A DNA stretch of 14,449 nt from Clostridia bacterium (GTDB lineage Bacteria; Bacillota; Clostridia; Oscillospirales; UBA644), in NCBI GenBank assembly GCA_017424085.1, contig JAFPBP010000280.1, positions 1 through 14,449 of the forward strand. Reading direction: 5' to 3'. Shown piece after piece: positions 6,445-14,449 of the stretch; position 1 is the first letter of the stretch; every line of letters begins with the position of its first letter. The notes under the pieces are model-generated. The model ran no database searches and had not been told where the DNA came from. It saw only the letters and a program-made list of their open reading frames with translations. Position numbers and translations under genes: made by a program.

Positions 6445-7326
6445 ATGAAAACTGCATTCGTTTCGATTATCGGGCGTACCAACGTGGGAAAGTCCACCCT
6501 GCTCAACGCCCTTCTGGGAGAGAAGATCTCCATCATTTCCGATAAGCCCCAGACCACCCGAAGCCGTATCGTGGGGGTTTATAATTCCGATGACGTTCAG
6601 ATCGCATTTCTGGACACCCCCGGCTTCCATCGTCCCGAAAACAAGCTCGGCTCCCGCATGATCGAGGTTGCGGAGGAATCCATCGGAGACGTGGATCTGC
6701 TTCTGTTCGTAGCGGAATGCCGCGCTCCCGGCTCCACCGAACGGGAGATTGTCCGTCGCATTCAGGCGTCGGGGCTTCCCTGCATTCTTGCACTCAATAA
6801 GATCGACAAGGTCCGCAAGGAGGACATTCTGAAGGTGATCTCCGATTACACTCAGCTTCATGAGTTTGATTCGGTGGTTCCCATCAGTGCCCTTCAGCAG
6901 GACGGCGTAAAGATCGTTTTGGACGAAATCCTTCGCCGCACCGAGGAATCTCCCGTGGCGTATTATCCCACCGACGCCGCCACCGACCGCTCCGAGCGCT
7001 ATCTTGCGGGCGAGCTGGTCCGTGAAAAGCTGCTTCGCAATCTGCGGGATGAGGTTCCCCACGGAACCGCCGTGGAGACGGTCCTCTTCCGTGATCGGGA
7101 GGATGGCTCTCTGACCGAGATCTTCGTCAACATTATTTGCGAAAAGGAATCCCACAAGGGAATCATCATCGGCAAGCAGGGTACCATGCTGAAGAAGATC
7201 GCAACCGAAGCCCGTTCCGAGATCGAAAATCTGCTGGGACGCAAGGTTTATCTGGAATGCCGCGTCAAGGTCCGTGAGGATTGGCGCAACAACGAAAATC
7301 TCATCAACGAATACAACGAATTCTGA
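6445..7326 (+). CDS. era: GTPase Era
   Basis: A 293-residue Era protein of typical length. The GTPase domain shows G1 GRTNVGKST (10-18), G2 region with QTTR, G3 DTPG (57-60), G4 NKID (118-121), and a SAL G5 near 150. The C-terminal KH domain contains GIIIGKQG (239-246), then the LGRKVYLECRVKVREDWR ending common to Era. Era binds the 3' end of 16S rRNA and assists assembly of the 30S subunit at the membrane or in the cytoplasm. The G1 motif has threonine where most Era proteins have proline; the lysine and serine that contact phosphate are intact. GTGAGGT upstream (6434-6440) supports the ATG. The cdd gene that precedes era in Bacillus is absent. Confidence 0.97.
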   Translation: MKTAFVSIIGRTNVGKSTLLNALLGEKISIISDKPQTTRSRIVGVYNSDDVQIAFLDTPGFHRPENKLGSRMIEVAEESIGDVDLLLFVAECRAPGSTEREIVRRIQASGLPCILALNKIDKVRKEDILKVISDYTQLHEFDSVVPISALQQDGVKIVLDEILRRTEESPVAYYPTDAATDRSERYLAGELVREKLLRNLRDEVPHGTAVETVLFRDREDGSLTEIFVNIICEKESHKGIIIGKQGTMLKKIATEARSEIENLLGRKVYLECRVKVREDWRNNENLINEYNEF

Positions 7327-7356
7327 TTATTTCCTAAGGGGAAGGGGCGGTGCTTG

Positions 7357-8070
7357 ATGGAATTGCAGACCGACGGGATCGTCCTGAAGGCACGGCCGTA
7401 CGGGGAGCGGGATATGATCCTCACTCTTCTGACCCCCGAGCACGGTCGGATCACTGTTCTTGCCCGCTCTGTGGGAAAAAATAAAAAACAGTCGGTTTTG
7501 TACGCACAGAATTTCGTATTTTCTCATTATCAACTCTTCAAGGGAAAAAGTATGTACGTGGTGGATTCCGCCGACGTTGCCGAAGCCTTTTACGGCCTTA
7601 GGGAGGATATTTCACGCCTGTCCCTGGCGCAGTATTTTGCCGACGTTGCCGCAAAGAGCGGGGAAGAGACCGATGCGGCGGCGCTTTGCTCGCTTCTGCT
7701 CAATTCCTTGTATCTTCTCAGCGCCACCGAATTGGACGAGCGTCTGATCAAGCTGGTGTTTGAAACCAAATTCTGCATCATCGAAGGGGTTTTTCCCTCG
7801 GTTTCCTGCGTGAATTGCGGCAAAACGCCTGCAAAATGGTCCTTCCGCGACGGCTTGTTCTGTGAGGATTGCGGAAACGGCTATCCGCTGACGGCAGGCA
7901 TGGTTTCGGCGTTGAAGCATATTTCGGAAAACGACGGGAAGAAAGCCTATCTCTTTTCTCTCAGCGAGGATTCTGCCCGTTATCTATCCAAGCTGCTGTC
8001 CGATTACGTCGCCTTTGTGTGCGACACCGAATTTTCATCCCTCGCATATTATCGTTCCTTGTCATTGTAA
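7357..8070 (+). CDS. recO: DNA repair protein RecO
   Basis: A 237-residue RecO. The N-terminal OB-fold begins with the typical TDGIVLKARPYGERDMILTLL and TPEHGRITVLARSV. The helical C-terminal half contains a zinc-finger with C151, C154, C169 and C172 (CVNC and CEDC). RecO works with RecR and RecF to load RecA on gapped or SSB-coated DNA and can anneal complementary strands. The start is taken as the ATG at 7357; a TTG directly before it (7354) is possible but less likely. GAAGGGG at 7341-7347 serves either. The gene follows era, its usual neighbour in Firmicutes, after 30 bases with no terminator. Confidence 0.95.
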   Translation: MELQTDGIVLKARPYGERDMILTLLTPEHGRITVLARSVGKNKKQSVLYAQNFVFSHYQLFKGKSMYVVDSADVAEAFYGLREDISRLSLAQYFADVAAKSGEETDAAALCSLLLNSLYLLSATELDERLIKLVFETKFCIIEGVFPSVSCVNCGKTPAKWSFRDGLFCEDCGNGYPLTAGMVSALKHISENDGKKAYLFSLSEDSARYLSKLLSDYVAFVCDTEFSSLAYYRSLSL

Positions 8071-8093
8071 TCACTTTTTGAAGGTATTTCACT

Positions 8094-10445
8094 ATGGATG
8101 AACTGAGCTCTCTTGAGTATTACAAAATTTTGGACCGTCTCTCGGTCCATGCCATTTCCGATTCCGCAAAGGAGTACTGTCGGGATCTGCGCCCCTTTGA
8201 CCGGGCGGAGGATGCTCGTCGTGCGTTGGCGGAAACCGATGCAGCTCTTCAGATCCTGCAGCGGTACGGAGCCCCCTCCTTTTCCGATCTGAAAAATATC
8301 GTTTCCGCCGCCCGCCGCGCCCAAAACGGGGCAACGCTTGCCATCTCTGAGCTGATCGCTGTGGCGGATCTGTTGCGGATCGTTCGCTCCCTGCGGGAAA
8401 ACCGTCCCTCGGAGAGCGGGGCTCTGTCGGAATATTTTGACGGGCTTGTGACCGACGTTCTTCTGGAAAATTCCATCAACGCCGCCTTCCCCTCGCCCGA
8501 AGAGGTGTCCGACGCCGCATCCTCCACCCTGCGTGATATCCGCAGAAAATCCGCCGCCGCCCGTGCTCGCATCCGTACGGTTCTGGATAATTATCTGAGA
8601 ACGGCGGGGCAGTACCTGCAGGATGCCATCGTTACCATCCGTAACGACCGTTACGTTTTGCCTGTCCGTGCCGAATGCCGAAATGACGTTCCCGGTCTTG
8701 TTCACGATACCTCCTCCAGCGGAGCCACCGTTTTCATCGAGCCTATGGCGGTTGTGAACGCAAATAACGAGATCTCGGTCCTTGCCGCGGAAGAGCGGCG
8801 GGAGATCGATAAGATCCTCATGTCCTTTTCTCAGCAGGTGGGAGAGCGTGCCGATTGGCTGGTGCACGATTTCAAAACCGTCTGCTTCTTTGATTTTTGC
8901 TTTGCAAAGGCACGCTATGCCACCGAAATTTCCGCATTTTGCCCCGAGATCACCGAGGACGGCGCCACGCTTCTGACCGCCGCACGCCACCCCTTGATCT
9001 CCAAGGAGGTTGCGGTTCCCATTGATATCTCTATCGGCAAGGACTATTCCGTTCTGATTGTCACCGGTCCCAACACGGGCGGTAAGACTGTTTCCCTCAA
9101 AACCCTCGGGCTTGCCTGTCTGATGGCGAAATCGGGGCTGTTTATCTGCGCCAAGGAAGGATGCTCCGTCTCCTTCTACGACCGTATTTTTGCCGATATC
9201 GGGGACGAGCAGAGTATTGAGCAATCTCTTTCCACCTTCTCCTCGCATATGGTGAATATCATTGATATTCTTTCTCATATTACCGACCGTTCGCTGGTTC
9301 TTTTGGATGAATTGGGAAGCGGGACCGATCCCTCCGAGGGTGCCGCTCTTGCCATGTCCATCATTGAATCCATGCAGTCTCTGGGCGCAAGGGTGATGTG
9401 CACCACCCACTATGCGGAGCTGAAGCTTTACGCTCTGCAGACTCCCGACGTGGAGAACGCCTCCTGTGAGTTTGACGTGACCACTCTTCGCCCCACTTAC
9501 CGCCTCATTACGGGGATTCCCGGGAAATCCAACGCCTTTGCCATTGCGAAAAAATTGGGTATGGACGATTTGGTGCTGGAGGGTGCGAAATACCATTTGG
9601 ATCATGAGACCGTAAAGCTAGAAAGCATTCTTGCGGATCTTGAAACCACCCGAAAGACCTTGGAATACGATAAAAAGCAGGCTGAGGATCTCCGCTTTGA
9701 GGCGCAATGCGCGCTGAACCGTGCCAAGGCAGAACGGGAAGAGATCGAAGCCAAGGCTCAGGCGCAGCTGGATGCTGCGAAGCGCAAGGCGGCGGAGATC
9801 GTGGATCAGGCGCGCCGTGATACCGATCGGTTGCTGGACGAAATCGACGCTCTGCGCAAGGAAAAGGAGCGTGCCGACTTCCGCGAGCGCGTGGGGGCCG
9901 TGCAGAAGAGCACCGCCGAAACGCTGGATCGCATGGAGGCTGAGGTTGCCCCCAAAAAAGAAAAGAAGCCCTTGCCCCGCCCCCTGCGGATCGGGGATTC
10001 GGTTCGCATCGTTTCTCTTGGAAAGGTGGGCGAGGTCCTTGCCCTTCCCGACAACAAGAAGCAGGTCTCTGTTCAGGTTGGGATCATCAAAACGAAGATC
10101 TCGCTGGATGATCTGGAGCTTGTGGAGCAAAAGAAGCAGGCTGCGGAAAAGCCCAAGGGAAAATCGGTTTACTCCCTGGGGAGAGATACCCGCGATGCTT
10201 CCAATGAAATCGACCTTCGTGGGATGAACATTCTGGAAGCAGAGCCCGTTGTGGAGGGCTTTTTGGATAATTGCCGCATGGCGGGGTTGACTACCGTCAG
10301 TATCATTCACGGAAAGGGCACGGGTGCCCTCCGTCAGGGTGTTCACGCCATGCTTCGCCGTGACCGCAACGTGGAATCCTTCCGACTCGGCGTTTACGGG
10401 GAAGGGGAGACCGGTGTTACCATCGTAACTCTTAAGCAAGGATGA
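8094..10445 (+). CDS. mutS2: Endonuclease MutS2
   Basis: A 783-residue MutS2, the usual length. The N-terminal core/lever region begins LEYYKILDRLS. The ATPase domain has Walker A GPNTGGKT (325-332) and Walker B with signature LVLLDELGSGTDPSEG (401-416), followed by the TTHYAELK histidine stretch. A long charged coiled-coil lies at about 500-640, then a KOW-like beta segment (RIGDSVRIVSLGKVGEVLAL). A C-terminal Smr nuclease domain (about 698-783) carries IDLRG (706-710) and HGKGTG (739-744). It lacks the MutS mismatch-recognition domain. MutS2 acts on branched DNA to limit recombination, and in Bacillus it also binds stalled, collided ribosomes through its Smr and KOW parts. GAAGGT eight bases upstream supports the start; the end overlaps comEC (ATGA). 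Confidence 0.97.
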   Translation: MDELSSLEYYKILDRLSVHAISDSAKEYCRDLRPFDRAEDARRALAETDAALQILQRYGAPSFSDLKNIVSAARRAQNGATLAISELIAVADLLRIVRSLRENRPSESGALSEYFDGLVTDVLLENSINAAFPSPEEVSDAASSTLRDIRRKSAAARARIRTVLDNYLRTAGQYLQDAIVTIRNDRYVLPVRAECRNDVPGLVHDTSSSGATVFIEPMAVVNANNEISVLAAEERREIDKILMSFSQQVGERADWLVHDFKTVCFFDFCFAKARYATEISAFCPEITEDGATLLTAARHPLISKEVAVPIDISIGKDYSVLIVTGPNTGGKTVSLKTLGLACLMAKSGLFICAKEGCSVSFYDRIFADIGDEQSIEQSLSTFSSHMVNIIDILSHITDRSLVLLDELGSGTDPSEGAALAMSIIESMQSLGARVMCTTHYAELKLYALQTPDVENASCEFDVTTLRPTYRLITGIPGKSNAFAIAKKLGMDDLVLEGAKYHLDHETVKLESILADLETTRKTLEYDKKQAEDLRFEAQCALNRAKAEREEIEAKAQAQLDAAKRKAAEIVDQARRDTDRLLDEIDALRKEKERADFRERVGAVQKSTAETLDRMEAEVAPKKEKKPLPRPLRIGDSVRIVSLGKVGEVLALPDNKKQVSVQVGIIKTKISLDDLELVEQKKQAAEKPKGKSVYSLGRDTRDASNEIDLRGMNILEAEPVVEGFLDNCRMAGLTTVSIIHGKGTGALRQGVHAMLRRDRNVESFRLGVYGEGETGVTIVTLKQG

Positions 10446-12820
10446 AGCGGGCGCCATTTACCGCTGCGTGCATTCTGCTTGCGGCGTCTCTGCTGTTCTG
10501 GGCGGTTCCCGATCTGATCCTGCCCGTGGGCGCGGTTTCCTTCTTTTTGATCTTCTTGACGATCCCCTGCTACGTTGCCTTTCGCAAACGCCTTCTGAGG
10601 GATATTCTGTACGGCTGTTGCTGTTTTCTTTGTTCTGCCTTGATTTTGTACGCTCCCGTTACCGATTATTTTGAGGTGCGGGACGAATACGAGGGGGAGA
10701 CCGTTGTTCTGACTGCCGTTCTTGTTGAGGATCCGCAGATCAACGATAACGGGATTTACCGCTACGTTGTTCGTCCCGTGGACGGCACTTTTTCTCAGAA
10801 ATTCGTCTTCTTTGGTCCCGATGCCTTGACCTCTGCGGGCGGTACGATCACAGCGGAGTTTACCTTTAAGCGAACCGCCGATGCCTATTATCTCGAGAAT
10901 CTGTCGGAGGGGATCGTTTTCAACGCAAGGCTCAGAACCTCCTCTGCCGACGTGATCGTTTCCGATCCCGAGCCGTCCTTTACAACGGTGTCTGCCTCGC
11001 TTCGCAGATACGTCGGAAAGACCCTGCTTCGCGTCGTGGGCGGTGATGAGCACGGATTTCTCTATGCCATGCTTACGGGCGATAAGACGATGCTGTCCGA
11101 TTGGGACTATCTGACCCTTGAGGACACGGGAATGCTTCATATCGTTGCGGTTTCCGGTCTTCACGTATCGATTTTCGTTTCGTTTGTTCTGTTCTTTCTT
11201 CAAAAGGTGCGAAGCTTGCGCCTGCGGCTGATCCTTTCGCTTTTATCTTTGGGCGTGATCCTCCTTCTGGCGGGCTTCACCCCATCGGTTTGCCGTGCCG
11301 TGATTATGAATGGAGTTTTGTTTTCCCATCGATTGTTTGCGCTGGGATCGGATCGGTTTAACCGTTTGGGCATTGCCGCAGTGTTGATCCTTCTGGCATC
11401 TCCGGGTGCGGCGCTTTCGCTTTCGTTTCAGCTTTCCTTTGCCGCCGCCTTCGGAATCTTACTTTTGGCAAAACCCATTACAGATGTTTTGGTGCAGGGA
11501 TTGTTTGTCCGTTGGAACGTGATCTGCGGATCGGTTCTGCGAAATCTTGTGTCTCTGTTCGGGATGTCTGTGGCGGCGTTTGTGTTTACGCTGCCTCTGT
11601 TGTGGCTGCGGCTGGACGGCTATTCGGTATGGTCCTTGTTTTTGTCGCCCATCATTTTACCGATCCTCGAGATTTGTTTCTTTGCAACGCTGGCGATTCT
11701 TTGCTTTGCATGGATCCCGTTCCTGTTGCCCTTCCTTCGATTGTTAGGGTATCTTCTGAAATACGGAGTGAAATTTATGACCGAAATTCTTGAATATGCT
11801 TCTTCCTTGATGGAATCTGCCGATCATCTTCCCACCGAGCTGAAATGGGTGATCGGTGGGGTAGCTCTGTTGCTTGCGGTATTTTGCTTTTTTGTTCCCG
11901 CAGGGAAGACAAAATCCAAGAAGAAGCAAAAGCATCTGATCCGCCGTGGGGTGGGTGTCGTTCTTGCAGTGATCGCCCTTTTGACCGTGTATCAGGCGGC
12001 GGACAGCGTCGTTTCCGATATCACGGAGGGAAGCGTTGCTCCCGCTGAGGGGGTTCTGCAGGTTGCATTTCTTGACGTGGGACAGGGGAACTGCTTTGTT
12101 TCCGTTCTGGATGGGGAAGCCTACGTGGTCGATTGCGGGGGTACTAAGCGCCCCGGGGAGGTTGCCGCGGATTATCTTACGTCTGCGGGCGTAGATACCG
12201 TGAAATTCGTCCTGATCTCCCATCTTCATGATGACCATGCAAACGGTTTGGCAGATCTTTGTGAGGAGAAGAAGATCCTTGAAATTATTATTCCTTATAC
12301 CGAAGGTGATCCTGCGCTCTATGCACAGATCGTGACGCTGGCGGCAGAGGAGGGGGCGACGCTTACCGTGCTTGAGGCGGATGCGGAACGGACTCTTGGA
12401 GGGTCTACGCTTCGGATGCTGACCAAGCACCTGAATCCCGTTTCCGAGGATCAGAACGAGAACAGCATCGTCGGTTTCTGTGAATACGGTGAGTTTCGTG
12501 CCATGTTTACCGGAGACATTACCTCGTCTGCGGAAAAGCGCCTGGTGACGGCTTACGGGAAAAATCTGAAGTGTGACGTTCTTTCGATTCCTCATCACGG
12601 CTCCAAGAGCTCCTCGTGCTCTCAGTTTTTGGAAACGACGGATCCCGTTTACGGCGTGATCTCCGTGGGAGCGAAAAATACGTATGGACATCCCACCGAG
12701 GAGGTTTTGTCCCGCCTTTCCTATGCCGGAGTAAAGGTTCTGAGAACTGATGCTTTATCAACGATTCTGATCCGTTCCGACGGCGTCAAGATGGAGGTTG
12801 CTTCCGATTATGAGTCTTGA
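10442..12820 (+). CDS. comEC: DNA internalization/competence protein ComEC/Rec2
   Basis: A 792-residue inner-membrane channel protein with the complete three-part layout. N-terminal spans (about 5-75) are followed by an extracytoplasmic OB-like domain (about 80-180). The ComEC membrane core includes HIVAVSGLHVSIF (about 233-245), GFTPSVCRAVIM and SLSFQLSFAAAFGILLL. After further spans, a metallo-beta-lactamase domain begins at AFLDVGQG (542-549), with HLHDDH at 594-599, FTGDI and PHHGSKSSS. All metal-binding residues of that domain appear intact. ComEC carries single-stranded DNA through the membrane during natural transformation, and the C-terminal domain is thought to degrade the other strand. 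The start overlaps the mutS2 stop and lacks a well-spaced ribosome binding site, so coupled re-initiation is likely. No comEA is present in the window. Confidence 0.95.
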   Translation: MKRAPFTAACILLAASLLFWAVPDLILPVGAVSFFLIFLTIPCYVAFRKRLLRDILYGCCCFLCSALILYAPVTDYFEVRDEYEGETVVLTAVLVEDPQINDNGIYRYVVRPVDGTFSQKFVFFGPDALTSAGGTITAEFTFKRTADAYYLENLSEGIVFNARLRTSSADVIVSDPEPSFTTVSASLRRYVGKTLLRVVGGDEHGFLYAMLTGDKTMLSDWDYLTLEDTGMLHIVAVSGLHVSIFVSFVLFFLQKVRSLRLRLILSLLSLGVILLLAGFTPSVCRAVIMNGVLFSHRLFALGSDRFNRLGIAAVLILLASPGAALSLSFQLSFAAAFGILLLAKPITDVLVQGLFVRWNVICGSVLRNLVSLFGMSVAAFVFTLPLLWLRLDGYSVWSLFLSPIILPILEICFFATLAILCFAWIPFLLPFLRLLGYLLKYGVKFMTEILEYASSLMESADHLPTELKWVIGGVALLLAVFCFFVPAGKTKSKKKQKHLIRRGVGVVLAVIALLTVYQAADSVVSDITEGSVAPAEGVLQVAFLDVGQGNCFVSVLDGEAYVVDCGGTKRPGEVAADYLTSAGVDTVKFVLISHLHDDHANGLADLCEEKKILEIIIPYTEGDPALYAQIVTLAAEEGATLTVLEADAERTLGGSTLRMLTKHLNPVSEDQNENSIVGFCEYGEFRAMFTGDITSSAEKRLVTAYGKNLKCDVLSIPHHGSKSSSCSQFLETTDPVYGVISVGAKNTYGHPTEEVLSRLSYAGVKVLRTDALSTILIRSDGVKMEVASDYES

Positions 12821-13802
12821 TCTTTTGAAGCGGGATCTGGAAGAACGATCTTTTCGGCGCATCTATTATTTCTTCGGTTCGGAGCCTTATCTCAAGCGTT
12901 TTTATCTCAAATCCCTGATCGATGCCGTGCTTGGTGATCGCACCGATACGGATCTTCACCGGTACGACGGCAAGGCCACGGACGGTGCATCCTTCTCCGA
13001 GGAGCTTTGGCTGTGTCCTGCGGGAGAATATAAGCTGATGCTGATCTCCGATCTGCCCGTAACGTCCTCCGTTTCGGAATTTTTGACGAGCGAATACTGT
13101 GAGATCCCCGAGGATACCGTCGTTGTCGTTTATCAGCAGACCGAGCTTCCCGACCTTCGGACGAAATCGTATAAGACCTTCCGCTCCTTCGTGGAGAAAA
13201 ACGGATTGATGGTTGAGGTTCAGACTGTGGACGATGCGACCCTCGCCCGTTGGGTTGCTCAGCAATTCCGCCGTCGCGGATGCGAGATTTCTTCTGCTGA
13301 CGTTTCGTATTTCCTCTCGGTGGAGGAGCGGAACATGGAATCCATGCTCACCGAGATCGATAAAATCGCCGCATATTGCAACGGCCCCATCACGCGGGAT
13401 GCTCTGGAGCTTTTGTGTGTGAAGACCGTGCAGGCGCGTGCTTACGAGCTGAACGACCTGATTCTGGAGAAGAACTCCGATAAGGTCTTTGCGGTTTGGA
13501 ACGATCTTTGTGCGTTGCGTGTGGCGCCTCAAATGATCTTAGGATCCCTGTTTTCCTGCTTTGCAAATTTGTACAAGCTCAAGGTGTTGGAAAAAGAACC
13601 CGAATCGGTGCGAGCGGAACTGACGAAGATGAAGCCGTTTTTGGTTCGTAAATATGCGGGTTATCTTGCAAAGATTCCCAAGGAACGGCTGGCTCGGCTC
13701 ATGGATTCCTGCGCCGAGATCGACGTTCTGTCCAAGACGACTCGGACCGACCCCGAGCTTCTGGTGGTTCGTCTGCTTACGGAAGGGCTGGAGTTGCTAT
13801 GA
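12810..13802 (+). CDS. holA: DNA polymerase III subunit delta
   Basis: A 330-residue protein whose start (LLKRDLEERSFRRIYYFFGSEPYLKRFYLKSLIDAVLG) and ending (LAKIPKERLARLMDSCAEIDVLSKTTRTDPELLVVRLLTEGL) are those of the clamp-loader delta subunit. Delta opens the beta sliding clamp and loads it onto primed DNA together with DnaX and HolB subunits. Like other delta subunits it has an AAA+ fold without a working P-loop. The ATG at 12810 lies 12 bases after GGAGG and overlaps the end of comEC by 11 bases. comEC-holA is a widely conserved Firmicutes pair. The stop overlaps the rnmV start by four bases. Confidence 0.95.
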   Translation: MSLDLLKRDLEERSFRRIYYFFGSEPYLKRFYLKSLIDAVLGDRTDTDLHRYDGKATDGASFSEELWLCPAGEYKLMLISDLPVTSSVSEFLTSEYCEIPEDTVVVVYQQTELPDLRTKSYKTFRSFVEKNGLMVEVQTVDDATLARWVAQQFRRRGCEISSADVSYFLSVEERNMESMLTEIDKIAAYCNGPITRDALELLCVKTVQARAYELNDLILEKNSDKVFAVWNDLCALRVAPQMILGSLFSCFANLYKLKVLEKEPESVRAELTKMKPFLVRKYAGYLAKIPKERLARLMDSCAEIDVLSKTTRTDPELLVVRLLTEGLELL

Positions 13803-14377
13803 TTCACGTGGATCGCGTGATCGTGGTGGAAGGAAAGTACGATCGCATTGCGCTTGCCCGTGTGACCGATGCCTTGGTCCTGGAAACGGGCGGTTTTGGA
13901 ATATTTACCGACGATGCAAAGCTGGAATCCCTGCGAACTTTGGCTCGTGAAAAGGGGTTGATTTTGCTCACCGATTCCGATCGCTCCGGCATGGCGATCC
14001 GAAACTATCTCATCGGCGCCATCGGCTCTGAGTATATTCGTAACGCCTATATCCCCGATTGCTACGGCACCGAAAAGCGGAAGAAGCATCCGTCGGCGGA
14101 GGGAAAGCTGGGAGTTGAGGGAATGAGCGAGGAGGTTCTCGCTTCGATTCTTTCGGTGGCGCAGGTTCCCCGTGAAGACGTTGTTGATCCCATTACCAAC
14201 GCAGATCTGTATAATGCAGGGCTTCTCGGCGGTCGGGACAGCGCCGCATTGCGGGCGGAATATCAAATTGCCTTGGGCTTGCCCTCCCGAATGTCTCCGA
14301 GAAAGTTTCTCGAGATTGTCAACGCCCTGCGCACTCGGGAAGAGTTCCTTCGCGATATGGCAGAGCGCAAGATGTGA
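13799..14377 (+). CDS. rnmV: Ribonuclease M5
   Basis: A 192-residue Toprim-domain nuclease, close to the length of Bacillus RNase M5. The Toprim metal-binding residues are visible: E11 in VVEGKYD (9-15) and D59/D61 in LLTDSDRSG (56-64). The C-terminal half has KLGVEGMSEEVL, the GGRDSAALRAEY stretch and the MSPRKFLEIVNALRTREEF ending shared with the family, which separates it from other small Toprim proteins such as primase. RNase M5 removes the extensions of precursor 5S rRNA, cutting both strands near the base of the 5S rRNA helix with ribosomal protein L18 as cofactor. GGAG five bases before the ATG and the overlap with holA support the start. It is the last gene of the operon seen here; in Bacillus ksgA follows. 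Confidence 0.93.
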   Translation: MIHVDRVIVVEGKYDRIALARVTDALVLETGGFGIFTDDAKLESLRTLAREKGLILLTDSDRSGMAIRNYLIGAIGSEYIRNAYIPDCYGTEKRKKHPSAEGKLGVEGMSEEVLASILSVAQVPREDVVDPITNADLYNAGLLGGRDSAALRAEYQIALGLPSRMSPRKFLEIVNALRTREEFLRDMAERKM

Positions 14378-14400
14378 CCGAGGTTTTACCAATTTTTTGC

Positions 14401-14429
14401 TTGAAATGACGCTGTTGGCGTGTTACAAT
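14401..14429 (+). promoter_or_regulatory. Probable sigma-A promoter of the next transcription unit
   Basis: TTGAAA (14401-14406) and TACAAT (14424-14429) are separated by 17 bases, each one mismatch from consensus. The promoter lies just after rnmV and points out of the window. The remaining bases (to 14449) show no start codon with a ribosome binding site, so the gene it serves is not visible. Confidence 0.65.
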
Positions 14430-14449
14430 ATGAATAATAACGGTTAGGA

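Noticed and set aside
8049..9605. Open frame of more than 500 codons on the minus strand
   Set aside because: It lies wholly antisense to the very well-supported mutS2 gene (apart from the recO end), has no recognisable domain, and is rich in G, H, Q and R as expected for the mirror of a codon-biased gene.
13799..14377. Toprim protein as a toxin, OLD-like nuclease or DnaG fragment
   Set aside because: Length, the C-terminal GGRDSAALRAEY and MSPRKFLEIVN stretches, and the housekeeping context fit RNase M5 better than the other Toprim families.
14378..14400. Possible terminator after rnmV
   Set aside because: There is a T-rich stretch (14393-14399), but no stem longer than three pairs comes before it, so I cannot support an intrinsic terminator. 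The operon may read through into the next unit.

Overview
The window looks like core chromosome of a spore-forming-lineage Firmicute, most likely a member of the Clostridia with moderately GC-rich DNA. The basis is gene content and order: the run yqfC-yqfD-phoH-ybeY-dgkA-era-recO is a conserved Firmicutes cluster, the SpoVB-type flippase, YqfC and YqfD are typical of endospore formers, and RNase M5 is a low-GC Gram-positive enzyme. I see no tRNA or rRNA gene, insertion sequence, phage gene, CRISPR array or attachment site.

Layout. Positions 1-282 hold the 3' end of a plus-strand gene whose last part resembles the ATP-binding domain of a sensor histidine kinase. It overlaps tail-to-tail with a minus-strand SpoVB/MATE-type lipid flippase gene (223-1740). 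A 74-base spacer separates the flippase from a divergent plus-strand gene (1815-2918) encoding an unusual two-part protein: an N-terminal GNAT acetyltransferase domain joined to a C-terminal QueG-like double [4Fe-4S] domain. A strong intrinsic terminator (2924-2960) follows.

A consensus sigma-A promoter (2974-3002) then starts a tightly packed block of eleven plus-strand genes (3089-14377), which looks like one operon. No gap exceeds about 30 bases, and several stop and start codons overlap. The order is yqfC, yqfD, phoH, ybeY, dgkA, era, recO, mutS2, comEC, holA, rnmV. A second sigma-A-like promoter at 14401-14429 points out of the window toward the next transcription unit.

How the genes work together. 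YqfC and YqfD are sporulation-associated proteins. PhoH, YbeY, Era and RNase M5 are connected with RNA metabolism and ribosome maturation (16S rRNA for YbeY and Era, 5S rRNA for RNase M5). DgkA recycles lipid carriers or diacylglycerol at the membrane. RecO, MutS2, ComEC and the DNA polymerase III delta subunit deal with DNA repair, recombination, uptake and replication. Compared with Bacillus subtilis, this operon joins genes that lie at several separate loci there. It also lacks the yqfF gene usually found between phoH and ybeY, and cdd between dgkA and era.

Most of the window is ordinary housekeeping sequence. The only real candidate for something undescribed is the GNAT/QueG-like fusion. 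Smaller points of interest are the operon leader, an internal extended -10 motif, and the convergent gene overlap at the left edge.
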